This document shows, piece after piece, positions 14,076 through 20,231 of a stretch of DNA of 25,547 nucleotides (positions are counted from its first letter, which is position 1; each line of letters starts with the position of its first letter). Under the pieces are notes generated by a model. The model was given only the letters and a program-made list of their open reading frames with translations, was not told where the DNA came from and searched no databases. A program made the translations under genes and the position numbers. The DNA is from a virus: IMG/VR virus record IMGVR_UViG_3300004369_000131, positions 1-25,547 of that record; one strand, written 5' to 3'.

Positions 14076-14996
14076 ATGTCTTTCGCATCGCTCAAAAAGT
14101 CCAGCGGTTCTATTGCTGCACTGACCAAAGAACTGGACAAGATGAATAAAGGTTCGGGCAATGGTCCCGACGATCGCCTCTGGAAACCAGAGGTTGATAA
14201 AGCAGGTAACGGTTATGCTGTCATCCGTTTCCTTCCTGCTCCCACTGGTGAAGATCTGCCCTGGGCACAGGTCTGGTCTCACGCCTTCCAAGGTCCTGGT
14301 GGTTGGTACATCGAGAACTCCCTGACCACTCTCGGTCAGAAGGATCCTCTTGGTGACCTGAACCGAGTCCTCTGGAACAGTGGTCTTGACTCTGACAAGG
14401 AGATCGCACGTAAGCAGAAGCGTAAGCTGTCTTACTACTCCAACATCTATGTTGTCAAGGATCCCCTTCACCCTGAGAATGAAGGTCGTGTCTTCCTCTA
14501 CAAGTATGGTAAGAAGATCCACGACAAGATTGTTGAGGCAATGAAACCTCAGTTTGAGGATGAGAAACCCATCAATCCTTTCTGCTTCTGGGAAGGTGCT
14601 GACTTCAAGTTGAAGATCGTCAAGCAAGACGGTTACTGGAACTACGATCGTTCCGAGTTCGCTGCTGGTAGCACACTGGGTGACTTTGATGATGACAAAC
14701 TCGAAGAGATCTACAACCAGCAATACTCTCTTGCTGACTTCACCGACCCTAAGAACTTCAAGTCCTACGAGGAACTGGAAGCACGTCTGAACCTTGTTTT
14801 TGGCAAGACCTCCCGTGCTGCACGAGTCGATGAAGAAGAGCAGGATCCCATCCGCGTCGATGACTTCAACGCTCCTGATGTGACACCTAGCGAACCGACC
14901 TCATCCTTCCGTGCTGGGTTCGGTAAGAGTGTAGAATCATTGAGTGAGGACAGCGATCCTGACCTTGAATACTTTGCCAAACTCGCTAACGACTGA
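14076..14996 (+). CDS. 32: gp32 single-stranded DNA-binding protein
   Basis: A 306-aa homologue of T4 gp32 (301 aa), which coats single-stranded DNA in replication and recombination. It has the expected three parts. The basic N-terminal cooperativity segment is SFASLKKSSGSIAALTKEL. The core has FLPAPTGEDLPWAQVWSHAF, the YYSNIYVVKDP-type OB strand and the INPFCFWEGADFKLKI stretch. The acidic C-terminal tail (EEEQDPIRVDDF, EDSDPDLEY) recruits partner proteins. The Cys ligands of the T4 zinc site are mostly missing (one Cys in NPFCFW). The longer frame back to 13962 was rejected: CGGAGA sits eight bases before ATG 14076, and the upstream codons are leader. C-ending codons fit high expression. 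Confidence 0.94.
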   Translation: MSFASLKKSSGSIAALTKELDKMNKGSGNGPDDRLWKPEVDKAGNGYAVIRFLPAPTGEDLPWAQVWSHAFQGPGGWYIENSLTTLGQKDPLGDLNRVLWNSGLDSDKEIARKQKRKLSYYSNIYVVKDPLHPENEGRVFLYKYGKKIHDKIVEAMKPQFEDEKPINPFCFWEGADFKLKIVKQDGYWNYDRSEFAAGSTLGDFDDDKLEEIYNQQYSLADFTDPKNFKSYEELEARLNLVFGKTSRAARVDEEEQDPIRVDDFNAPDVTPSEPTSSFRAGFGKSVESLSEDSDPDLEYFAKLAND

Positions 14997-15376
14997 TGAC
15001 AACACCCAACTGGCAACACCATTCTAAAAAAGAAGCAAAGCGCACCCTGAAACCTCAGGCACTGCGCCAAGCAAAGAAGCGTCGTACTGCTCTCAAAGCA
15101 AAACTACTCGCCTCTACGGTGGCGTTGGTTGGGTTTGCTTCTCCTGCTCAGGCAATCACCTGGAATGATTTCTGGGAACCGTTTGACCATGACCACAGGA
15201 TTGAAGTCCACCACTACCACGATCGCCCACAGTACATTCGTCCCAAGACTTGTATCAAAGAGGTGCGTCGAACCAAGTGGGTCCCTGGACGTTGGAGAGG
15301 TGATGTCTACATCTATGGTCACTACAAAGAGGTAGTGAGAGACAGACTAGTTCCATGTCGTCGATTAGATTGGTAA
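14996..15376 (+). CDS. Exported basic protein with PGRW/GHY motif
   Basis: A 126-aa protein. Its N-terminus is unusual: about 35 very basic residues (KKEAKRTLKPQALRQAKKRRT) come before a hydrophobic stretch and a signal-peptidase-like site (LLASTVALVGFASPAQA, then ITWND). The mature part is about 73 residues, His/Arg/Tyr/Trp-rich (DHDHRIEVHHYHDRP) with WVPGRWRGDVYIYGHY, which resembles the PGxW repeats of small exported proteins of Gram-negative bacteria, and two Cys that could pair. Its ATG overlaps the gp32 stop, so it shares the gp32 promoter and ends at the 15405-15434 terminator. Role unknown; envelope modification is a guess. Confidence 0.7.
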   Translation: MTTPNWQHHSKKEAKRTLKPQALRQAKKRRTALKAKLLASTVALVGFASPAQAITWNDFWEPFDHDHRIEVHHYHDRPQYIRPKTCIKEVRRTKWVPGRWRGDVYIYGHYKEVVRDRLVPCRRLDW

Positions 15377-15404
15377 AACCAAAAACGACCTTTCGTTTCA
15401 AAAA

Positions 15405-15434
15405 TGCCCCGAAAAAAATTCGGGGTATTTTTTT
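15405..15434 (+). terminator. Rho-independent terminator after the gp32 unit
   Basis: CCCCGAA (15407-15413), an A-only loop, TTCGGGG (15419-15425), extendable by two pairs, then TATTTTTTTT. An A-run lies upstream of the stem, so weak termination on the other strand is possible. Confidence 0.9.
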
Positions 15435-15449
15435 GCCCTCAGGGTTTTT

Positions 15450-15458
15450 CATAAATAC
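15450..15458 (+). promoter_or_regulatory. T4-like late promoter
   Basis: CATAAATAC, matching TATAAATA in all but the first base, directly between the gp32 terminator and the glutaredoxin-like gene at 15486. Confidence 0.65.
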
Positions 15459-15485
15459 TTGACAGAACCACGAGTAACGCGACTA

Positions 15486-15728
15486 ATGATTCCACTAACA
15501 GCAGTAGTTTACTCTAACGGCAGTCAAGAATGCGAAAGGGCAGAAGCTTTGCTAAGGTCCCTAGGTGGTGAATATCTCGAATATCGCCTAAATCAACATT
15601 TTACACAAAGAGCATTTGAGCAAGAATTTGGTTCAGAAGCAGAATACCCACAAATTGCACTTGGAGCGCAACATGTGGGTCATTTGAAGGAATTGCTACA
15701 ATATGGCAAAGATAATGGTCTGTTTTAG
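15486..15728 (+). CDS. Degenerate glutaredoxin-like protein
   Basis: An 80-aa thioredoxin-fold protein clearly related to the glutaredoxin at 7694. VVYSNGSQECERAEALL matches VIYTRPGCPYCTKIKEV with a one-residue deletion; LNQHFTQRAFEQEFG matches LDQNFTRDQFRQEFG; EYPQI keeps the cis-Pro of TFPQV. The N-terminal nucleophilic Cys is replaced (S/Q) and only the second Cys (C16) remains; the GG motif is also lost (HVGHLKE). Normal glutaredoxin chemistry is therefore unlikely; a binding or structural role fits better, and its late promoter suggests virion assembly. The TTG at 15459 was rejected because it lies next to the late promoter, where the transcript would barely have begun. Its stop overlaps that of convergent gp53. 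Confidence 0.8.
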   Translation: MIPLTAVVYSNGSQECERAEALLRSLGGEYLEYRLNQHFTQRAFEQEFGSEAEYPQIALGAQHVGHLKELLQYGKDNGLF

Positions 15729-16648
15729 TAACCGTTGCTGCTGCCAGAACTGCCACTTGATCCACTGCTGCTAGAACTGCTAGAACTGCTCTGAGCGGTG
15801 CTAGAAGAGTCTGTGGTGCCTGCTATCACACCAGACGAGTTCACGAATGTAGAACTCGTTGCTTGATTGTTTGATTGAGTTATAGTAGCGCCAGAATCGA
15901 GTGTTGTGGTCGTAATCGTTCTGTTGGTCAATTCTTGCTGTCCAGCAAATCCCAGAGAAGGTGCCAGACCGTACTCTGTGGTGTAAATGAGTTTCTTATC
16001 GATGAAGATCTCTTCCACAGCATTTGGTGTCATCTTAATATCCTCTCCATCGCCCAATTCTGCATTTGGAGCATATTGAAGAAGTTCTTCAAATTCATCA
16101 ACGAAGTCATCAATGTACTCTTGACGCAGAACCCAAATATTTGACTTTTCGTCATTTATGGCTCTTTCGTGATCGTAGTTGGAAACAGGATATACGCTAG
16201 GAACGACAGTGATGTTATCTGTGGTGGTATATTGGAAAGTAGAGTTTACAACCTTTCCTTCTTTCATCAAGATATTACCATTATTGTCTTTGACCTCATA
16301 TGTCTCATGATGATGAACACCATTCACATCCTTGTATCGAGTCGCCACATATGTGTAAAGTTCCTTCTCACTCATCGGCCAATCATTGTAGATATTGATG
16401 ATATTGTTACAGAGAAGGACTATCCAGTCTAATTCAGGATCATCGTACAATTCAGTAGCAACCTGATCAGGTCTTTCGTTGTTTCCGACAGTATACTGTT
16501 CAAAACCAAGAATATCGTCTTGGATCTGATCTCTGATCTTCACTCTACGGAAGATATTCTTTGCAGCAACGAACGGTTCAACGTTATTCTTTCTAAACGA
16601 AGAAACACGTACTTTGACGTTAGGTAGGTATCCGAAGTAATGCGTCAT
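15725..16648 (-). CDS. 53: gp53 baseplate wedge protein
   Basis: A 307-aa homologue of T4 gp53 (196 aa), the last wedge subunit that joins wedges around the hub. ERPDQVATELYDDPELDWIVLLCNNIINIYNDWPMSEKEL corresponds to the T4 stretch RPEELANAIYGNPQLYWVLLMCND. It has an internal insertion with a polar beta-rich segment (HHHETYEVKDNNGNILMKEG) and, after residue about 230, a Thr-rich and then almost pure Ser/Gly tail (SSSSSSSSSGSSGSSGSS) not present in T4. Encoded on the minus strand with gp48, which it overlaps by ATGA. The tail converges with the glutaredoxin-like gene, sharing four bases. Confidence 0.88.
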   Translation of the reverse strand: MTHYFGYLPNVKVRVSSFRKNNVEPFVAAKNIFRRVKIRDQIQDDILGFEQYTVGNNERPDQVATELYDDPELDWIVLLCNNIINIYNDWPMSEKELYTYVATRYKDVNGVHHHETYEVKDNNGNILMKEGKVVNSTFQYTTTDNITVVPSVYPVSNYDHERAINDEKSNIWVLRQEYIDDFVDEFEELLQYAPNAELGDGEDIKMTPNAVEEIFIDKKLIYTTEYGLAPSLGFAGQQELTNRTITTTTLDSGATITQSNNQATSSTFVNSSGVIAGTTDSSSTAQSSSSSSSSSGSSGSSGSSNGY

Positions 16649-17664
16649 GGTGATTTCTTGCCGCCGTTGTACATATTACGAGTGATGAATGCAGTCTCAT
16701 CAAAACTGAGTTGCAGGTTGTAACTGGCAGGACCGTAATCAACACCATCCATGTTTGCAGTACGAAGAGATGTATGCTGACCTGATGGTGTCAGGTTAAC
16801 TTGCATGTTAGTGAGGACCATGTTCACTGGGAATGTCAGAAGAACAGACATTCTCTCAGGGGCAGAGAGTTTATCATTTAATTTTGCTTGGGTTGCTGAC
16901 TTACCAGGCGTGTATCTCACCAGTTCGCATCGGAAGAATCTAGGAACGGTCAACCAGCGAGCATCACCACTGATGTTAGGCAGCATGGCGTCTCTCAGTG
17001 CTGTAATGATGTTCTCAATCGCTTGTGCTTCCTCAGCATTGCGTGGTGCCATCGCAAAGTTAAAGTTGTGAGAACGATAGTTCACACCTTTGAAGACTGT
17101 CTCTTCATATGGGTTGAACACCTTACCCTTCGCCAAAGCAGCGAGTTGGTTCTTGTTCATGTTGCCATTAACACCAAACAGGCCAGCAGCGCCATTGAAG
17201 ATACCAGAGACTGCACTGAAAGCAACCTCAGGTTTGGCGTTCTTAGCACCTTGCTGGATGTTCTGGGCGATGTTGTCGATATTGCCTGATCTCATTGCTT
17301 CCACAGCAATGTCACCGAAAGGACCCAATGCAACCTTATCGTATGATGTACTATAAGTCTCGTTCAGGTCATGTGGAAGGTACAGATAGATGGTTTTAAG
17401 GATAGCGTCTTTGTTACCAGTAGAACCAGGGTTCTTGCCTTTTCCTGAATAGGTATATTGATTAGTCTTCTCAGAATCATAGATCATCAGTTTTAGATAA
17501 TCCATTTGCTCCGTACCAAAGGTACGGTCACGCGAAATCGATCCATCATTGTTACCTCGTGGACCACGAGGCATCTGCAATGGATAAATAAGTCTACCAC
17601 CACTCCTCGCCCCCTTTGACTGAGACTTGTTTTGATTCTTAGACTTTTTACCTTGCTTCGCCAT
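16645..17664 (-). CDS. 48: gp48 baseplate tail-tube cap
   Basis: A 339-aa protein fitting T4 gp48 (364 aa), which with gp54 caps the baseplate and starts the tail tube. It has a basic, disordered start (KQGKKSKNQNKSQSKGARSGG), the IYLYLPHDLNETYSTSYDKVALGPFG strand region, an Ala/Gly-rich insertion (SGIFNGAAGLFGVNGN) and the conserved NPYEETVFKGVNYRSHNFNFAMAPRNAEEAQAIENII tube-like segment, then FPVNMVLTNMQVNLTPSG and LQLSFDETAFITRN at the end. Like gp54 it is a tube-fold protein. Its start codon lies in the CATG shared with gp4 on the other strand. No Shine-Dalgarno is visible; a perfect late promoter for it lies inside gp4. Confidence 0.88.
   Translation of the reverse strand: MAKQGKKSKNQNKSQSKGARSGGRLIYPLQMPRGPRGNNDGSISRDRTFGTEQMDYLKLMIYDSEKTNQYTYSGKGKNPGSTGNKDAILKTIYLYLPHDLNETYSTSYDKVALGPFGDIAVEAMRSGNIDNIAQNIQQGAKNAKPEVAFSAVSGIFNGAAGLFGVNGNMNKNQLAALAKGKVFNPYEETVFKGVNYRSHNFNFAMAPRNAEEAQAIENIITALRDAMLPNISGDARWLTVPRFFRCELVRYTPGKSATQAKLNDKLSAPERMSVLLTFPVNMVLTNMQVNLTPSGQHTSLRTANMDGVDYGPASYNLQLSFDETAFITRNMYNGGKKSP
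17583..17591 (+). promoter_or_regulatory. Late promoter for gp4 inside the gp48 gene
   Basis: GATAAATAA on the plus strand, about 72 nt upstream of the gp4 ATG and within gp48 codons. Seven of eight positions match TATAAATA. Confidence 0.5.
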
Positions 17665-18097
17665 GAGTTATTCAGGAAAATTTAGACCATCAAACACTCA
17701 TAAGTATAAGGGAGATCCCACAAATATTATTTATAGAAGTTTGTGGGAGAGAAAATTTATGGTATGGTGTGATAAGAACGAAAACGTCTTGGAGTGGGGC
17801 AGTGAAGAAATTGTTATCCCCTACGTCAGCCCTGTTGATAATAGGGTTCATCGCTATTTTCCAGACTTCTATGTCAGAGCAAGGACCAGGACTGGAAGGA
17901 CTCAGAGGTTCATTATCGAGGTTAAACCATCGAAGCAGACCATTCCCCCCAAGAAGCAAAAACGAGTTACTAAAAGATTTTTGAATGAGGTGAAAACCTA
18001 CGCTGTCAATGATGCGAAGTGGAAGGCAGCGAGAGAATACTGTGCTGATCGTAAGATGGAATTCATGATACTTACAGAACACGAGTTAAAGGTATGA
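17663..18097 (+). CDS. 4: gp4 head completion protein (gp50/gp65-like)
   Basis: A 144-aa homologue of T4 gp4 (150 aa), needed to finish DNA-filled heads before tail joining. KYKGDPTNIIYRSLWERKFMVWCDKNENVLEWGSEE and IPYVSPVDNRVHRYFPDFYV are close to the T4 sequence. PDFYV, followed by FIIEVKPSKQ, gives the D-x(n)-E-x-K arrangement of TnsA-like PD-(D/E)XK nucleases, so it may trim or process DNA ends at the portal. Its ATG (17663-17665) overlaps the divergent gp48 start; no Shine-Dalgarno is visible. Stop overlaps the next ATG (ATGA). Confidence 0.92.
   Translation: MSYSGKFRPSNTHKYKGDPTNIIYRSLWERKFMVWCDKNENVLEWGSEEIVIPYVSPVDNRVHRYFPDFYVRARTRTGRTQRFIIEVKPSKQTIPPKKQKRVTKRFLNEVKTYAVNDAKWKAAREYCADRKMEFMILTEHELKV
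17728..17735 (-). promoter_or_regulatory. Late promoter for gp48-gp53 inside the gp4 gene
   Basis: On the minus strand this reads TATAAATA, the exact T4 late consensus, embedded in gp4 codons. The transcript would start near 17721, about 57 nt before the gp48 ATG. Confidence 0.65.
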
Positions 18098-18564
18098 GCA
18101 TCTTCAACGACGTTAAAGAACTAGCAGGAGGGAGCAAGCAGTCTAAGGACTGGTATAGGTCTCAGGTATTCTATGGGTTGGAAGACTCAAAAGGGTTCAA
18201 GGTAGGTGACGTTATATTCTTTGCATACTCTGCGGCAACCAAAGATCTGCCATTCTATGACAAGTACCCGATGGTACTGATCACAGATATTGACATGGCA
18301 AACCAGCAGTTCTCTGGTGGAAACATACATTATCTTAGACCTAGCACCAGAATATCTGTTGCTAAATCTTGGGGCGGGGGATCCGTATCATATCCTCGTC
18401 GCTGCCACCATAAATACTTTATGTCAAATGCAAGTAATATCAAGACGGTCTCATCTGCTGACCTCAAAGATATGAAGTATCCGCTCCCTTTGGAGCAATT
18501 TACTATGAATGTTGTGGGTCGATATCTTGACGTTCCTAGTTCCATCATTTGGAGTAGACAATAG
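18094..18564 (+). CDS. Conserved structural-type protein between gp4 and gp54
   Basis: A 156-aa protein that I cannot name. It is beta-rich with a compact SH3-like pattern: GDVIFFAYSAATKDLPFYDKYPMVLITDIDMANQQFSGGNIHYLRP. This 'PFYDKYPMVL ... GGNIHYL' combination recurs in small proteins of T4-like phages. A Gly-rich turn (SWGGGSVSYP), paired HH and the C-terminal QFTMNVVGRYLDVPSS follow. AAAGG just before the ATG is the ribosome site. Coupled by ATGA to gp4 and by TAGTG to gp54, so it is most likely a head- or tail-completion or baseplate component. A late-like CATAAATAC at 18409-18417 is inside it. Confidence 0.72.
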   Translation: MSIFNDVKELAGGSKQSKDWYRSQVFYGLEDSKGFKVGDVIFFAYSAATKDLPFYDKYPMVLITDIDMANQQFSGGNIHYLRPSTRISVAKSWGGGSVSYPRRCHHKYFMSNASNIKTVSSADLKDMKYPLPLEQFTMNVVGRYLDVPSSIIWSRQ

Positions 18565-19301
18565 TGGGAAGTCCCAATAGATTTAATACATTCAGAGATC
18601 TGGTTGCTACTAATGCCCTGGCACCAGCAACCACTAACCTGTTTCAAATTATGATTCCTGCACCTCCCATATTCGGTAACGGTGGTAATGGTGCAGTGTC
18701 TGGTGGTCGTATTAAAAGAGTCTATGAGACTATCAACTACTATGCTTCTTCTGTTACTACACCAAGTAGAGCATTGACGACAAGCGAAATCAATAACTAT
18801 GGTATGATGCGTCGCTTCGCCACAGGTCAGACTAACTCGGAGATTACTATCTCGTTCTTGGTCACAAAGGACCAGATGCATAGAGACTTCTTTGAAGCAT
18901 GGTTACACTCTGCTGCTTCTGACTCTGATAATAGCGTAGCATTCTATGATGATTATGTTGTTGATTTGCAGATCGTCAAATGGGAGCATGGTGCTAACTT
19001 TAAGTTGAAGCAGAATAGAGATAATAGCAAAAAAGGACTGCATCCGATGCAAGCAACTGGTGTGTGGAAACTGTTTGGTGCATTCCCCACTAACATCAGC
19101 ACTCAAACGTTTGATAACGAACAGACTGGACTTCTGCAAATGGATATTCAGTTCTACTTCGAGCGTTACAGATTCGACCAAGTATCTCCTAAGACCCTGA
19201 AAACGAAGGGTGGTAGAGCAGAAACATTCACGTTTAGTGAAGTTAGAACCAGAGTAGAAGGTTCTGGTAACCCCGATGTACAGAGATTCAGCATCGGATA
19301 A
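18564..19301 (+). CDS. 54: gp54 baseplate/tail-tube initiator
   Basis: A 245-aa protein, smaller than T4 gp54 (320 aa), with tail-tube character: FRDLVATNALAPATTNLFQIMIPAPP, then ASSVTTPSRALTTSEINNYGMMRRFATGQTNSEITISFLVTKDQMHRDFFEAW, ending with YFERYRFD. The 'SEITISFLVT...HRDFFEAW' element is the tube-protein signature shared by gp54 and gp19-type proteins. It would sit on gp48 and start polymerisation of gp19. A GTG start at 18564 overlaps the preceding TAG, with GGAG about nine bases upstream. gp19 itself is not in the window, so assignment as a tube protein paralogue cannot be wholly excluded. Confidence 0.82.
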   Translation: MGSPNRFNTFRDLVATNALAPATTNLFQIMIPAPPIFGNGGNGAVSGGRIKRVYETINYYASSVTTPSRALTTSEINNYGMMRRFATGQTNSEITISFLVTKDQMHRDFFEAWLHSAASDSDNSVAFYDDYVVDLQIVKWEHGANFKLKQNRDNSKKGLHPMQATGVWKLFGAFPTNISTQTFDNEQTGLLQMDIQFYFERYRFDQVSPKTLKTKGGRAETFTFSEVRTRVEGSGNPDVQRFSIG

Positions 19302-19305
19302 CTCG

Positions 19306-19315
19306 TCTAAATAAT
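19306..19315 (+). promoter_or_regulatory. Late-type promoter for gp26
   Basis: TCTAAATAAT in the 34-nt gap between gp54 and gp26, about 20 nt before the gp26 ATG. It keeps the TAAATA core; T-to-C at the second position makes it a variant. Confidence 0.5.
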
Positions 19316-19335
19316 TACATCGTCATTTTCTGATT

Positions 19336-20037
19336 ATGCCTTTACCTAAACTTGTAGTGCCTGATTACGAGTGTAAACTCCCTGTCAGTGGTACTAAGGT
19401 CACATACCGACCGTTTCTTGTAAAAGAAGAAAAACTCCTCTATCTCGCGATGGAGTCCCAGAACGAGAAGGAGATGATTCGCGCAGTGAAGCAAATCCTT
19501 AAAGCATGTACCAACATTCCTAATGTTGAGAAACTTGCCACGTTTGAGATCGAGTATCTTTTCTTGAAGATCAGATCCAAAGCAGTTGGTGAAGTTAGTG
19601 AATTCAAAGTAACATGTCAAGATGATGGAGAGACTCAGGTTGATGTTCAACTGAATCTCGATGAGATTGAAGTTAATGTTCCTAAGGATCACAAGAAGAT
19701 CGTCAAACTCACTGATACTGTCAAGGTACAGATGAGGTATCCTTCACTCGATGCATTCATCGACACCAACATGAAGGAAGATCCTGACATTGAAGATGTC
19801 TTTGAACTTGCTGCCGACTGCATTGAAAAAGTATACGATGGAGATGAAACCTATGAGGCTTTCACTAAGAAAGAAGCAAAGGATTTCCTCGGTGAGATGA
19901 ATAGTGAACAGTTCCAATCTATTCAAAAGTTCTTCGACACAATGCCTAAACTCAGGCATGAGTTCGTGGTAACGAATCCTAAAACCAAGGTGGATAACAC
20001 CATCATCCTGGAAGGACTCGCGGCTTTTTTCGCGTAG
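19336..20037 (+). CDS. 26: gp26 baseplate hub / tail assembly protein
   Basis: A 233-aa member of the T4 gp26-type baseplate family (T4 gp26, 208 aa). Features are LPVSGTKVTYRPFLVKEEKLLYLAME, the paired-strand region VSEFKVTCQDDGETQVDVQLNLDEIEV, YPSLDAFIDTNM, and the end FLGEMNSEQFQSIQKFFDTMPKLRHEF plus TNPKTKVDNTIILEGL. It is followed at once by a small ORF in the -1 frame and then the tape-measure gene, the same arrangement as tail assembly chaperones G/GT in other phages. Its final codons GCT TTT TTC contain a slippery heptamer. The usual product stops at TAG 20035-20037. No Shine-Dalgarno is evident before ATG 19336. Confidence 0.87.
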   Translation: MPLPKLVVPDYECKLPVSGTKVTYRPFLVKEEKLLYLAMESQNEKEMIRAVKQILKACTNIPNVEKLATFEIEYLFLKIRSKAVGEVSEFKVTCQDDGETQVDVQLNLDEIEVNVPKDHKKIVKLTDTVKVQMRYPSLDAFIDTNMKEDPDIEDVFELAADCIEKVYDGDETYEAFTKKEAKDFLGEMNSEQFQSIQKFFDTMPKLRHEFVVTNPKTKVDNTIILEGLAAFFA

Positions 20038-20091
20038 CGTTAATGCATGATAGTCTCATGAACTTGTTCAAGACTAACTTTGCATTAATGC
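20025..20091 (+). other. Programmed -1 ribosomal frameshift signal
   Basis: Slippery heptamer T TTT TTC (20025-20031) in the gp26 frame, five-nt spacer, then an 11-pair stem (20037-20047 with 20081-20091, one G-T pair). The loop contains an inner hairpin: TAGTCT/AGACTA (51-56 with 71-76 in the 20000s), a CA bulge, and TGAAC/GTTCA. The -1 frame is open from the heptamer through to 20231. The product would be 232 gp26 residues plus 66 more (298 aa). Confidence 0.82.
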
Positions 20092-20231
20092 AACACCACA
20101 AATACTCACTAACTGAGTTAGAAGACATGATCCCTTGGGAAAGGGATGTTTACGTGAATCTACTTATAGCATATCTACAAGAAGAAGAGCGCGAACGTGC
20201 CAAGCAAAAACAAGGTGGATCATTCCTATAA
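20043..20231 (+). CDS. Small ORF in the -1 frame, frameshift extension of gp26
   Basis: A 62-aa ORF: NLFKTNFALMQHHKYSLTELEDMIPWERDVYVNLLIAYLQEEERERAKQ. It is helical, with an acidic-basic C-terminal end. The 'LTELEDMIPWERDVYV..L' run resembles the C-terminal 'T' domains of GT-type tail assembly chaperones. It has no Shine-Dalgarno, and its ATG lies inside the frameshift stem, so independent translation should be weak; it is more likely made as a gp26 fusion. It occupies the place of T4 gene 51 (hub assembly), which is much longer. TAATG overlap with the next gene. Confidence 0.75.
   Translation: MHDSLMNLFKTNFALMQHHKYSLTELEDMIPWERDVYVNLLIAYLQEEERERAKQKQGGSFL

Noticed and set aside
13917-14723. 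268-aa minus-strand open frame antisense to gp32
   Set aside because: gp32 is certain on the plus strand and its C-ending codons create open antisense frames.
15459-15488. TTGACA as a -35 box and TTG as a start for the glutaredoxin-like gene
   Set aside because: No good -10 at 16-18 nt (ACTAAT would overlap the ATG), and a late promoter lies directly upstream; the TTG would be almost at the transcript start.
18409-18417. CATAAATAC inside the gene before gp54
   Set aside because: It matches the late motif but is internal, far from the next start, and the downstream gene is already translationally coupled; not listed as a promoter.
20135-20230. Extended N-terminus of the tape-measure protein
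   Set aside because: The extra residues overlap the small -1-frame ORF and read as out-of-frame sequence; ATG 20231 fits the TAATG coupling.
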